Of a DNA stretch of 50,976 nt, positions 1 to 11,938 are shown in pieces. Location: positions 7,039 to 58,014 of the forward strand of contig MNCI01035775.1 in assembly GCA_015680685.1 (NCBI GenBank), read 5' to 3'. The notes beneath the pieces were generated by a model. It saw nothing but the letters and a program-made list of their open reading frames with translations, did not search any database and had not been told where the DNA came from. The translations under genes and the position numbers were made by a program. Source of the DNA: Gnetum montanum (lineage: Eukaryota; Streptophyta; Gnetopsida; Gnetales; Gnetaceae). Position 1 is the first letter of the stretch, and every line of letters begins with the position of its first letter.

Positions 1-729
1 AAACTTCCACACTGAGGGGGGAAGGTTTCCATGCTTAGGGGAAAGGTTTCCATGCTTAGGGGAAAGGTTTCCATGCTAAGGGGAAAGCCCCCATCCCTCA
101 ACATTGGAGCTAGGTAAGATTTACTTCCTTGGAAGTGTTTCTAGTGTAGAAAAATGTACACTCCCCTTAAAACCCAACAAATTTTCATTTTGACATCTCA
201 AAAGGAATTTTTGAGATCCCCCACCCTCTACCCCCTCCCACTCCCCACTTCCTCTCCCCTCCCCCCTTCGGGGCACCCCACCCCTTTGCAAGGCCAAATA
301 TAGACACTATGTGACTTTTTTCACTTGGGGGATGAGGCTTTGACCACTTATGAGAAACATTTTAGCCCCAAAAATATGAAATATGTGATATTGCACCTCA
401 TGGATTACAATCCTCACATTTACAATGAAGTTTAACCTTAGGTCTCAAGTCCCCTTAGTGTGGAACCCCTGTGGCCCTGTAACACCCATTATCCCCCTAA
501 GATTTGTGAGTTTTTGGTTTTCTACATTACACTCCTAGGATCCCCAAGTCCCAATGTAGAGCACTTTGGTATCCTAAATCCTTCATTTTTCTCACCTACC
601 AGTAGTAGGCAATGTTGCATATCTAGAGCAATAATAGAGGAGGTTGAATAACATTGAGAGTGGCTGAGAATCTACCTCGTGAAGTAGATCATATTGACCT
701 CAATGGACTCTGAACCCCTATCTAAGTGA
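1..729. other. noncoding leader with C-rich tract
   Basis: No convincing gene was found here. The stretch begins with a short tandem repeat (annotated separately). It then has a C-rich tract around 215-290 with runs of CCCC and CTCCCC on the plus strand. The short open frame at 460-651 has no recognisable motif and no family resemblance, so I do not call it. The segment could be the 3' part of a retroelement that starts left of the window, because what follows at 730-1045 looks like an LTR end. Confidence 0.5.
22..84 (+). repeat. 21-bp tandem repeat, three copies
   Basis: The unit AAGGTTTCCATGCTTAGG plus GGA starts at 22, 43 and 64, an exact 21-bp period. The third copy has one change (GCTAAGG) and a fourth start (GGGAAAGCCC) decays. 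It is a minisatellite-like tract with no coding sense. Confidence 0.9.
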
Positions 730-1045
730 ATCCCCTTTTCTCTTCCACGGGTAACATTTGTACACATCCCCTAAACTTATTATTTATTTCTAATAAAGTT
801 TTAAGATTTTAGTTTTTGTGTGTAATCTACATTTGCTTTCTAGTTTTCATATCTACATTCTTATTTTTGCATTATTCGCTATACATCCCATAAGTCCCTA
901 GGTGATCTTCTAGACTATCCAAGGCAACTCAGATCCCATTTTTTAAAGACCCTAGGGATTCATGGTTAAAGCTATTGCACTGAGTTTTTCAATGTTCCAA
1001 TGACGGAATTTATCAGTTGCTACACAATTGAGTGGCCTGATAACA
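730..1045 (+). repeat. LTR-like 3' segment, copy A
   Basis: This stretch is similar, with the same order of blocks, to 19530-19855. Shared blocks include CATTTGTAC, CATAAGTCC..GGTGAT, AGATCCCATTTTTT.AA, GGGAT.CA.GGTTAAA and GCTACA..ATTGA. Copy B lies at the end of the Tat-type 3' LTR, so copy A is probably the end of a related LTR: either the 5' LTR of the same element or the 3' end of another. The two are strongly diverged. No primer site is clear after copy A. Confidence 0.55.
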
Positions 1046-3219
1046 ACTAATGTTAGTTTTCATGTTGAGATATGCATAAAAGTGTAAAAATACTTTTTTG
1101 TAGAAGCATTAAAATCATGAAAACTATCTTGTACCTACTACAACAATCAAAGCCAACTTGAATTTGGAAAAATTTTGGCTAAGCTTCCTAGTTAATGGTG
1201 AAATAGCCATAGTTAAAAATTAAAAATTACTATTTAGAACTAAAAACCAACATGTAAACAACTTCATGAAACTTTAAACATAAAAATCAACACCAACACC
1301 AACATTGCCTATATAGACAGGGAGTTTACAGCTTTCATACCCAAAACTACAATTGTACAAAACAAGTTTACACCAAAGTGAAAATGAAAAATTAGAACTC
1401 AAATTTCTTCTAAGGCTAAAAATTATGTGAGCATCAAAATTTAATAGAATTAGGTAACTACATTGGGGTTTTAAACTTGGAAAAAATTTAAAATAGTAAC
1501 CAAAGCCATAGCAACATTCAACTAACAACTTTAAAACAACACCAAACTATAGAAAACAGCCATAGTAAATGAACCATAAGAAAACATCAAAAACTTTTAG
1601 CTTGGCTAAAACCACTTCCAAACCCTCTCTAACATATTAAGAAATCCTAGAACCATGCAAAGTTGGCTAGGAAAAGTTTCTAAATTGCCAATGTTTCCCA
1701 TCTTCACAAGGGTAAACCATAATAGCCAAAAATTAGTACTTTGACACAAATTCACTAAAAACTTCTTTAAAAATCAACCACATAACCAAATTTAGTGATT
1801 GCATATCTTTTGGAATCCTTAAATTATAAGCCAAAAATGCATTACTAGAAAACATAAAAATTTCTAGCCATTTTTGTAGAAAATGTTGCCAAAGTGACAT
1901 AAACCTGGCCATAATACCAAAATCCCATTTCACGTGAGTTTAGAAAAAAATTAACCAAAAACTACACATCCAAATTTGATGAATCCATATCTATTGGAAT
2001 ACTTGAAAAAAAATAATAGGAACCCAGAACAAAGAAGCAAAGAATTTATAATTATTCTAAAGTGAAACAACATCAAACTACCATGTAAAAAATGACCAAA
2101 ACTAAAAACCCACTCTACATTGCCTTACCAAAAAATCCATAACGAATTAACTGTAAGTTAGAGTCATGTGATTTAAAAATCCACTTAACGATTAAATATA
2201 TAACTACAACCCTATGGCCTCAAAAAAGGAAAAATATAATCCATTCAGGTAGGAAAAAAAATCCAAAATTGGTGTTGCTTTTTTTATCCAAAACCCTCAA
2301 AATGCCCAAAAACAACAAAAATAATTTTTGCATTTAATACACACCAATCCTAAAACCCAAGAAATACCAAAAACCCATAGAAATGACCTAGATATAACTA
2401 AGGATTTCTAAAAAATTAAAAAATAACCAACACACAAATCATCGTGACTAAAATTGCCTAGGATTCTTAGTGAAATTTTGCAAGAAAGGGCTAGAATGTG
2501 TGTACATGGGTGTCATTGTGGTAGAGCTCTCAATCAAAACAAGCCATGGTAGACTAGAAAGGACTTGGGAAGTAGCATTTTCCTCCTCCAGGGTTGGGTT
2601 CTTTGTGATAGTAACTCTCGTCTTCAACATGTTGATAGCAATCAGTGTAAAAACAACAAAATCCTTATGTTCTGAAGCCTTCCAAAGCAGCTATATTGGG
2701 GATGGAAGTTGTAGGTGAAAAAGTAGGTGCAAAGAACTAATCAAGGGAACTGGAGCTTGAGAATGGTAAGAAAAGAATGATTTGTATAAATTTGTTTTTT
2801 GAAAACCCATTCCAAACTTATGTGCCCCCTTGAAAAACCCTAGTTTTCCAAAATACTGTTCCAAGTCTCATTGAACTCAATGATCACAATTTCTAAGTAT
2901 GAATATGCTAGGTGAGTGGGAAATTGACACATTGAAAAATTCAAATTCAAGGTGGGCCCCACTAGGCACCTAGAAAGAAAGCTAATGGAAATCCTAATAC
3001 ACTTGAATTTTGTGTTTCCTAGGGTGACTACGTCGATTTTCAAGCACCTAGAAGCCTTGAAATAAATTTCAAAATCCATTTACTACCTAAAACGACCTTC
3101 CAACTAAGCATCCATGACATGAAACCTTATGCTCAAAATAGAAAACCAGGTGTTCACATTGATGGAAACTAAGTAATGAGGTAGGAAGGAACCCATTCCA
3201 AAACCTACCAATTGTCGAA
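1046..3219. other. A/C-rich noncoding region
   Basis: The plus strand is rich in A and C with little G over two kilobases. No family could be recognised in any frame. A pair of similar segments sits 183 bp apart (CAAATTTAGTGATTGCATATC at about 1788 and CAAATTTGATGAATCCATATC at about 1971), which hints at an older tandem structure like the array that follows. The open frames at 2448-2718 on both strands look accidental. Confidence 0.5.
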
Positions 3220-5165
3220 ACAATGCTGACCAACAACCCAACTATGCTAGCCAGTGTAGTCACTAGTAGGAGGGTGTGACCAAATGTTAACTAAGACTCA
3301 ACTGACTCTAGAATTATAACTTCATATACCAAACCCTAGCTAGGGCCTCTAACAACTCTAGAATTGCATAAAACATGTCAAAATCAATCAAAATTTAATC
3401 TTCTTACATGACTACATAAAGGCCAAGTCTCAACTATGTTGGCTAGCATAGTCACTAGTAGTTAAGCTAGAAGTAAATATTAAATACCAAAAATAGCACT
3501 TGAATTGAAAAATGTTGGCATCAACTTCACTTTAGAACCTCTGATGACCTAGAAACTAAACAACTAACTCAAAGCTAGTCGAATCCCATCCCAAACTATA
3601 GACGATGCTAGAAGTAACCTTGACTATGTTGGCTAGTGTAGTCCCAACAAAGTTGGGTCAGGGTGGATTAACAAAAATAAATAAAAAAACTCTAAATTAC
3701 CATATTTGACCTACAAACTCCTTTGGGACCTTCGACGACCTTCCATCGACAAACTGTGAAATAGAAACAAGTTAAATTCTAGTTTTAATATGTAACTACA
3801 CAAGAGAGACTTGCAACTACACTAGTCAATGTAGTCCTAGTGTAGTTACACTTCCAAAACACCAAAATGGAATTCCAACTTGTCAAATTGACTCTCAGAA
3901 ATACTAGACCAACCCCAAAATCATGCCAAAGATACCTAAGACCTATAAACCCTACAATCTTAGTCAAAAGTGATCAAAACTCATTATACATCTTACATCC
4001 ACACTGTGACTATGCTAGCTAGTGTAGTCTACTAATGTTTGACCATTGTGACATCAAATTGACCATCAAAACTAACAATTTCAAGCCTAAAAACCTAGTT
4101 CCTGACACCAGTGACCTTGGAACTTGAAAACCCAATCGATTGATCATAGAATTATACCAAACTTGAAATTTCATGTTGTGACTATGCTAGAACAAGCTTG
4201 GACTACACTGGCTAGTGTATTCTAAATGAAGTCATGGTCTGAGGTTGGTTCAACTAGTGATTTGACACTTAAATTAGTCCAAAACCTAACATGGAAACTT
4301 AGAACTTTGTCTAGCCTTACCAAATTACAAATTCACTTCATTTTAACCTTGAAAACACTAGATTCATTCCATCTACACTAAGTACAAGCCCAACTATGTT
4401 GGCTAGCATAGTCACAATCGGCAATGGTCTTTTTAATGCTTCAATAACCTCCGAAATTAGCCATCTTGAGTCAAAACCCTGGCCAAAAATACCAGCAATC
4501 TTTGAAATCCAAGAACCATGTTAACTCACCATAGAAGCTCATCAAAAGACCAGATTTCATGTGAATATACTAATATAAGCTTGTGACTATGTTGGCTAGT
4601 GTAGTCCTAATGTAGTCCATTCTTCAAGGTGTTTTGACCATTAGAGTAGCACTTAGAATAGCCAAAAACTTGCTATCAGAAGCCTACAACCCTGAAACCT
4701 TGAAGCTAGCTATAGTTTGATTTATTTCAAGCCTCAACTAGACTAGCCAGTGTAGTCATAAGGTGATGATATAAGATTCCACTTTCAGTAGCTTGTTTTG
4801 ACCTTCAAATTACCAATTCAGACCTTCCAAAGCCTTGTGCTACCCTAGGAAGCTGACAGAAAACTAGTAGTAACTATAAAGCCTCCTAAACCTAGTTTTC
4901 TCATACAACTACATTGAGGCATGGCCTAGACTATGCTAGCCAACATAGTCACGAATGTTAACACCATTTCCAACTTCCAAAGGATAAAACAAAGTTCAAA
5001 TTCATCAATCTTTAGTCTCAATCTATAGTGTTAACCATATAGACCCTCAGGAATCCAAAACTGGACATGATGAACCTAGGAAACCACTTACTACTGCCAA
5101 CTATGGTCAGGCTTGGTGTGATTATGCTATCTAGCATAGTCACTAGTAGAGCCTAGCATGGTCAC
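3220..5165 (+). repeat. diverged ~191-bp tandem array with palindromic core
   Basis: A core close to CTATGYTGGCTAGYRTAG recurs at about 3241, 3432, 3622, 3814, 4009, 4201, 4392, 4584, 4735, 4929 and 5119. Ten steps are 190-195 bp except one of about 151 bp. The core is an imperfect palindrome and is usually followed by TCAC or TCCT. Between cores the units share weaker blocks such as ..GACCT..AAAACC. The array is old and diverged. Satellite-like subrepeats are known in Tat/Ogre-type gypsy elements, and this array lies upstream of a Tat-type pol, but whether it belongs to that element is inference. Confidence 0.85.
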
Positions 5166-5790
5166 ATCAAAATATGTTTATTTTGCATTTAACTAGCCTT
5201 GAAGTGACCCCACCATGTGCCCAAACTTTTCTAATAGTCTTGTAGACCTCTACTATGGCCTACGAAGCCCTAAAACTAGGAAAAACATAACCTTGTTTGA
5301 CACATGTTGACCTTCTCTTACCACATGTATTCCACTCTAGCTAGTTTAACCTTGTTTCATGGTATTTCAACGTATTCTAACCTTGTTATGCATTCTTGAA
5401 CTTTATTACCATCAGTTGACCTCATTCAAGTTTACTTAGCTCTAGTTTCATCATATCTACCTAGTTCTCTCTATTGTTGCCTCTGTTAATCTTTGTTTAG
5501 CCTTTGATTGGTGTTAGGTGATGCGGTTCGACCATCATTTGACACCATGTAACAATGGCCTACTAAGGTCTTAAACTAGCAACATGGTCTGCTAAGGCCT
5601 AGAAATGGCAAAAAAGTTATCATAGTTGACCATGTTTGACCTTATGTTTCCTACTTTCATTGTGCTTTAACTTGTTTTGACCTTATTTAGCCTTTACTTG
5701 ATCTTATGTGGTCTTTGTTCCATCTTATTTATCTTCACCTACCTCTTATGTGACCTTGTTTACACCTTTTTTTACCTTAAAATAGCACAT
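5166..5790 (+). repeat. degenerate short-period TTGACC/ACCTTGTTT repeat
   Basis: Words such as TTGACCTT, AACCTTGTTT and GACCTTATTTAGCC recur every 12-20 bases, most densely at 5300-5480 and 5610-5770. A larger echo joins 5245-5315 and 5551-5645 (ATGGCCTAC.AAG.C.TAAAACTAG ... TTGACC). No gene is seen; the short frame at 5677-5868 is a by-product of the repeat. Confidence 0.6.
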
Positions 5791-8610
5791 GTTTGCGTAG
5801 TTACTATTGTAACATTGATACCATTTAATAGAGTAGTGTTTTATTTAAAAGATCATGATGAAGACTAAATTTCCTGATGTAGCTTCTATTGGTGATTATA
5901 AGAAAAAATGCTAGTACACAAAGAGTTAGATTATTTACTTGAGGGCAATAATATGAGGCATGGTTAAGATGAATAGTGTTGAGGAGAAAATGAATGGGAA
6001 GTATCCTCAAGGTTGCACGTTTTAGGCTTAAGTATATATAATTTCAAGGTAGAAAAATAAAGGTTTAAATTATGGAATTAACTAAAACTTAATGGCAAGC
6101 CAAAGGTTGAAAAATTGGTATTTTTCCTAAGAAAACATAATGAGATTTCATATTGGAATTCATGTCTATAATCGGAATGCACAAAGTATTTTATTCCTTG
6201 TACATGATGGTTCTACAAAAGCCTATCAAGTGTTTGATATTTTAGCATTTTAAAAATGTTCCTACCTTCAGAAAATAGAGATAATGTTAAAAATTCTTCC
6301 ACTTAGAGTTGTTTATAAATCATAGATTGTTACTACAATTAGCAAGGTTTCTTAAATGATAATAACAATTTTGAGAAAAAGATTAATCCAATATGATCGT
6401 AGGAAAATAAAATAAATAAAGATAAAATATTCAGAAGCCTAGTATTTGGCCAAAATTATGCATAGACCCCACAACTCAAAAGAAAAAGCTCTAAAAACTT
6501 GTATGTTGACAGTCGATTCATGAATCAAAATAAAAGAAAAATAGATGAAATTGTATTAACAAGAAATCATAGTAAAATTGAAAGAGAAACAATCCAAGAC
6601 AAGCAATGCCTTAGGGCATCAAATAGTAATAAATTTCTATTTCACTAACTATGGATTCATGCAAAATGTTTTACCTTTTATGATAGCCAAACCATGACTA
6701 GGGTTTGGAAGGTTGTTGCTTCCATGAGCATGTTGAAGATAACAAAGACCAGAAACCCTTTTAAAACTTGTATCCCAAACAAATAAATGAAAATGCTTGA
6801 TGATGAACTTGAAGGCCAATGCAGAATGCAAGGCCTATTATGGAAATGAAAATGAATGACACAAGGTGCAAGGGGAAGATCACCACAAAGCCAATGAAAG
6901 TGTACAGATGGTGTTGTTGCAAGAGCATCTTATTCACCAAAACATGGGCAAATAGTAATAGTGCAACTCTTTCAACACCATTGTCAATGGGAACTCAAGC
7001 ATGAAATCTACCATTGGTTATAGAGGCATGGTTCCAAGACTTCATCGATATAGGGTTCCAGGCATCTGTGGCTATAGGGCAAAGATGGCAACGGAATGGA
7101 GGAAAAAGGGAAAACCAACTCTTAACATGAAATGAGGGTGACAAAATGCATGGTACAATGGGCACAAGACCTATGAACTTTTAAAAATGATGATACACCA
7201 AACATGGATGTGTAAAGACCTATGGCATCAAAGATAGACAACCTTCATAACAAATATTTTCAAAAATCAAATTACATTTGCAAGGAGGGTAGGGTTTAAG
7301 GTTTAAGAAATAAAGAATTTATAAATATCTAGTAAATTTGATTTTTGAGAAATTAAAATTTTTCATAGATAAATATCTCTCCTTGATATTTGTGATGAGA
7401 CCCTTGCTAACTATGGCATGTTTTTCTCTAATTTTTATAACTTCCTATGATATTTTTTATTAAGAAAACACTTGGTAACCATAGCTCAAATCTTTAATAA
7501 CTTCCTATGGAAGTCATAACTTCTAGGATGATTATAAATTATTCCACTTAATATTTGTAATACCTTTAACTTTTCATGATTATTGTAGCTACCAAAAGCC
7601 ACTATAAAAAGGCTTCAAAGGTAGAATTAAGTAGCAAAATAAAAGAGGTAATTAAATATTACTTGTAAAATGTCTTACTAAAGACATCAATTTGATCACT
7701 TTTTTAAAAACCCTATCAATTCATTTCTTCCTATTTTTTTTTAGTTAGTTAGCTAATGGTTTAGATAGTATTGTCCTTGGTATTTAATTTTGAGATTTTT
7801 TTAGGTTTCTTTTGTAGCTCTATTTTTACACAATATTAGACTCCTATTAATATTTTCCATAGAAGAGCTTATGTTATTGAATATCCTCAAGAGTAATGTA
7901 ACAGTAATGTCTTAATAAAATTTACCTATTTTGAGCATAGAAGATATAGGAAAATCTTTTGTATTTTGAGACAACTAAAATGGCTTCATTGTTTTAAAGT
8001 GCATTACCTTGGTATTTCAATCCTAAAATTGTCAAAATTTTTTGAAGGCTCTGTTGAATGTAGCCTTTTACAACTATTAACTAGCCAAAATAGAGACTCT
8101 TACTTTGTTGTTTATGCAGCAATTTTTGGTAGTATAATAAGATTGTCTTTACGAAATTGCTTATTTAGCTCAAAGGGTTTGAACAATTTGTAGTTAGATT
8201 GAATTGGAATAGCTTTATTATGAAGTGTTTTCTCATGTTAATTTATCTTGCTTAAATATTTGAGATTTCACACAAATATTCTCTCTTTTATTTTCTCTTT
8301 CTAAGTCCATTGAATCTCACTCTATTTCTTATTTTCTTATGGAATTTTCTCTCTGGGGAAAATTATAAGTAGAGTGGTAGAATTGTGCTCAAACATTTTT
8401 ATAAAATTTTATTTGTTACAAGTAACATACTATAAGGACTACATAGACTAAGTGATTGAACAAAATAGGAACCTCCAAAAACTTAGAGTATTTGATAAAG
8501 TTAGCTGAATCACCTTGATGATAGCCAATTATAGTTTTTATACACAAGTCAACCATTTCAACATCACAACAGTAAAAACATACTCATGTTTAGTATGTTT
8601 CATAACTATT
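5791..8610. other. AT-rich stretch, nothing recognised
   Basis: I read both strands and found no coding family, LTR end, primer site or tandem structure that I can defend. If the Tat-type element downstream is full length, its gag and protease should lie in this interval or be deleted. No gag-like reading frame was recognised, so either decay has hidden it or the element is 5'-deleted or rearranged. Confidence 0.5.
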
Positions 8611-8695
8611 GAGTCTATTTGAAGGTATTTGGGCCTTAGTGTTGCTAGAGACTAGTAAGCACCTAAATCCTATTTGAAGAACACCTTCAATCCCA
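8611..8695 (+). repeat. segment shared with 36284-36365
   Basis: GAGTCTATTTGAAGGTATTTGGGCC and the following bases match 36284-36365 in order (GGTAT.TGGGCCTT.GTG, AGAGAC.AG, GCACCTAAATCCT.TT). The copy here has lost most CpG and the other has kept it. Short coherent readings exist in one frame of both copies, but no family is recognised. It lies about 350 bp upstream of recognisable pol. Confidence 0.65.
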
Positions 8696-8939
8696 TGACT
8701 CCCTTAGTCACAGGACCCATAGGCCACCAACATTAGTGGTCTCAAGCGATTGCCAATAGTTACTAAGATGTTTTACATCATTTTGGCTTTATTTACTCAT
8801 TTTTACCTAGAAGTCACTTAATGTGCTTATGGGTGATATGAAGGATTGAAGTATGGACGTCTGAAATTAAATTAGTTCACTATTAAACCTAAGTGGGCCT
8901 CATGGTGATGTTGAATAATGTATCAACCTTAATAACCTA

Positions 8940-10020
8940 GATATTGAGCCTAAAAGTCTCATCAACTACATAGCCTTGATAGAGAAACCTCTAAAATGGC
9001 CTAAAAACCTAGTCAAAACCCTTGACCTAGAGGCTGGTGACATTACCGAAGCCTCTCTAGTTGAGGTCCTTGTCATGACATATAGTGGTGAGGAGAAAAC
9101 CCTAAAATTAAGTTCCTCACTAAAATCTTAAGAGGGTCAAGACACCACCAAGGTCCTCCAAGATAACATTAAGGCCTTTGCTTGATCATTTGAAGATATT
9201 CCAAGTATTGACTCATGTTTAGTTCAACAAAACATCATACTCGATCCTAGCATTAGACTAGTTAAGCAAAAAGTTTATAAGATTAAGCTTGATTTAGCCT
9301 TGGTAGTTCATGATGAAATTTCAAAACTATATCAAGTTGGTTTCATTAGAGCTATCAATTATGCAAAATAGGCATCCAACATAGTGATAGTCCCTAAGAA
9401 AAAAATGGGATTATGCATATTTGCATAGATTTATAAGACTTGAATAAAAAAACCATCAAGGATGATTTTCCTTTTCCAAGTATTGACCAACTTATCAATC
9501 TTATGGCTAGGCGTGTCCTATTATCCTTCATGGATGGATTTTTGGGATATAGCTAAATTAGTATTAACCTAAAACATCAACTTAGTACAATCTTCATGAC
9601 TCCTTGGAGTACCTTTTGTTATACCATGATGTCAATTGGCCTAAAGAATGCAGGAGCAACCTACCAAAAAGCTATTACGTATATCTTTAGTGACTATATG
9701 CTAGGATTGCTCAATGACTATGTAGAAGATATAGTTGTTAAATCAAAAATGGTCAATAATGATCTACATGACCTTGACCTTGTACTTAAACAATGCCTCA
9801 AATACAAGCTTAGGATTAATCCTAAAAAATGTGTTTTTGGCATCAAAACTAGTAAGATGCTTGGCTTTGTAGTATCTGAAGGAAGAATATATGTTAATCA
9901 TAATAAGGTTAAGACCATATCCAACTTAGTAGCATCAAATAACATTAAGAAGCTTTGGGAATTTCAAAGTAGATTACAATTGATCTGTAGGATTATCGCT
10001 AGGCTTACGGACAAGTTATA
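8940..10020 (+). pseudogene. pol: Tat-type reverse transcriptase (decayed)
   Basis: In life this copies element RNA into DNA. Readable motifs run in the usual order: a linker ending in EDIPSIDSC (about 9193), KQKVYKIK, a GFIRAI block, VIVPKKK, then KDDFPFPSIDQLI (about 9457), LLSFMDGFLGYS, FCYTMMSIGLKNAGATYQKA (about 9605) and the catalytic block YVEDIVVKS (about 9718), where the normal YVDD has become YVED. It ends with LRINPKKCVFGI and KMLGFVVSEGRI. At least one frameshift (near 9410) and several in-frame stops break it; for example GYNQI-type CAA has become TAA. The NAGATYQ and NPKKCVFG blocks fit the Tat lineage. It cannot be functional. Confidence 0.85.
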
Positions 10021-10037
10021 ACCCATGCAACACTTAA

Positions 10038-10500
10038 GAAAGGAGTTCGCTATGAGTGGATGGATCAATGCCAAGAAGCCTTTGAAAACCTTAAGCAAGA
10101 GTTGGCACAACTAATGATGGTCTATCCACCATAAGAGGATAAGCATTTTTACATCTATTCTACTATCTTTAACACATCTATTACCTCGCTACTCTATCAA
10201 AAACAAGATGATGGACCAAAATTACCCCTATACTACTTAAGCCATGCACTAGTTTTCCATGAGACCCAATACAACGAAGTGGAGAAGTATTGTCTAGCCC
10301 TAGTCTCCTCACTAAGTAAGTGATGAAATTACCTCTTTAGAAACCAAGTTAATGTCATTTGCAAAGATAATATGCTTAGAACCATACAGGCACCATTTAC
10401 AAAAGTAGCCAGATAGGCCATTGGAAAGCCATAATAGTCAAATTTAACCTTTATTACATCTCTCAAGCCTCAAAAAGGCCAAGCTATAGCCATACAACTT
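10038..10500 (+). pseudogene. pol: Tat-type RNase H (first domain, decayed)
   Basis: This follows reverse transcriptase in pol and removes the RNA strand of the hybrid. Visible in one frame: KGVRYEWMDQCQEAFENLKQ, then a PP.EDKHFYIYST block, ALVFHETQYNEVEKYCLALV (the usual Glu-containing helix) and a KGQAIA block near the end. The frame differs from that at the end of the reverse transcriptase, so a frameshift lies near 10020-10035. Several stops break it (before EDK, after SLSK). The KGQA block is typical of plant Tat and related elements. Confidence 0.8.
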
Positions 10501-10598
10501 ATTTATTTGCTGGTAGAAGACCATGCAGCCATAGACCCCAAATTCTTGACAAACACATTAACATTATTAGCAATGTACTCGAGAGCTACGAAGCAGTC

Positions 10599-10646
10599 AT
10601 GCACTTTGACAGAGCTTCAATAGCCCATGGGGCTAGTGTCACTTTT
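10599..10646 (+). pseudogene. pol: second (archaeal-type) RNase H, 5' piece
   Basis: The reading MHFDRASIAHGASVTF matches the first strand of the extra RNase H domain of Tat elements (usual form: FDGAS..GAG). The normal DG is DR here. The domain is cut after 16 residues by the LTR of the element at 10647-16478 and resumes at 16479. The stretch 10501-10598 links it to the first RNase H. Confidence 0.8.
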
Positions 10647-11881
10647 TGACCTTTTGGTATGTCAAAACATTAAGGAAAATGGAGAACAAAGGATTTTTGT
10701 TATGGATGTTGTATTTACAAGATAAGAACAAGAACTCCACATCATGGACAAGGACTCAAGGAAGCATGGCTATCAAAGTAGAACACTTCATATGCAAAAT
10801 GAGAACATGGGCAAGTACAAAAACTACAAGATAAATGAAGATGCTCTAGGGACTCATAGGAAGCTAAATTAATAAGAGAAAGCCTCTAGAACCAAAGCTC
10901 AATAGTTGAAAAGATGTCTCTAGGGAACAAAAGATGTCTTGGGCAAGAGGAAGTCAATCACAGGAAGCTGTCTCCAAAAAATAGGATATGTATCCTCTTA
11001 AAAGAAGATGTCTTCCTAGAGACATCCCATTCAAGGAGGAGATGTCTCCTCAAAACTAAGGCTAAATTTAGAGAGATGTCCCAATCTTGAAGGAGACGTC
11101 TACATTAGCCATTGGATAGCTATTGCACGAATTGCAAGGTATTTTCAAAAAGTCCAATGCTATAAGAAGACTCGAAATTCTTGAAAATTGAGAAAGTTTT
11201 GTGAACATCAAAGTAATAATTGTTATATTTATCCTCTTGTACTCTTGTCCTACATTGTGACATCATTTTATTGATTGTATGTTAATTGTATGTTAAATTA
11301 AGCCTTAACAGTAAGGTCTTATAATTGTAGTTACATTCTCTCCTTAATTTTTACTTTCTTTCTTGTTGCCCTATGGGGTTGATGTGCTTCTTACAAAAAG
11401 GCATCTGTATTGAGCTTGTCAAGATCCTATGAGATTAAGTGGTTTTATAGCATCACAACACTTTGGACCAAAGCTCAATTTTCTAAAGGTTGTAGAATCC
11501 TTAAAACTACATTCTAAGCTTGTTGGAACCTTGTGGGGTTGAGTGGTTTTGCAGTAACAAAACACTCTAGAGTGGAGCTGAGAGCTTATACAAGGTGTGA
11601 TGCCATTCAAACCACATTTTGAGCTTGTTCGCACCTGATGAGGTTAAGAGATTTTGTAGCAACAAAACTCTCCATAACAGAGCTCAAATATTATAAAGGG
11701 TGTGGTGTCCTTTAAATAACATTTTGGAAGAAATAAAATTTAGAGGTGTGTAAGGAATCTACCCTTTAAGTGTGGACTACCCAAGTTACGAAACTAGGTA
11801 AATTTTGCATTTAATTTGGTGGCTAGAACTTGTCTTAATTGGGGAACTTATTCAACAAGGCTTCTAAGTTCTCAATCCTCA
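10647..11881 (+). repeat. 5' LTR of the gag-only element
   Basis: Aligned by eye with the 3' LTR at 15230-16478; the first 160 or so bases differ at roughly one site in ten. It contains a cluster of AGATGTCT-type dyads (about 10910-11105), a GCTATAAGAAGAC box near 11160 that may be the TATA region, and three tandem units of about 105 bp (starts 11412, 11516, 11621; AGCTTG..GGAACCTTG..GGGTTGAG). A minus-strand open frame across those units (11419-11634) is a product of the repeat. Confidence 0.9.
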
Positions 11882-11883
11882 AG

Positions 11884-11897
11884 TGGTATTAGAGCCC
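11884..11897 (+). promoter_or_regulatory. primer binding site (initiator tRNA-Met type)
   Basis: TGGTATTAGAGCCC follows the 5' LTR end after two bases. It differs from the common plant TGGTATCAGAGCC by C-to-T at one place. This fixes the LTR end at 11881 and the element's orientation. Confidence 0.9.
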
Positions 11898-11938
11898 AAT
11901 ACTTCTGATTTTAAAAAGTAACAACTTAGAAGTAAATA

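Noticed and set aside
2448-2718. Overlapping open frames on both strands
   Set aside because: Neither has a recognisable domain, and both sit in A/C-rich noncoding DNA.
3220-5165. Regularly spaced palindromes as a CRISPR-like array
   Set aside because: Spacers are diverged copies of each other at 191-bp period in a plant transposon setting; there are no cas genes.
5521-5540. GGTTCGACC as a tRNA B box
   Set aside because: No A box or cloverleaf could be formed around it.
7285-7310. GGGTTTAAGGTTTAAG as interstitial telomere repeat
   Set aside because: Only two degenerate units; plant telomere TTTAGGG is not repeated.
7966-8193. Plus-strand open frame of 75 codons
   Set aside because: It reads smoothly but has no domain, and the flanks give no promoter, LTR or pol context.
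11419-11634. Minus-strand open frame similar to one at 16012-16332
   Set aside because: Both lie in the two LTRs of one element, over its 105-bp tandem units; the similarity is LTR identity, not a gene family.
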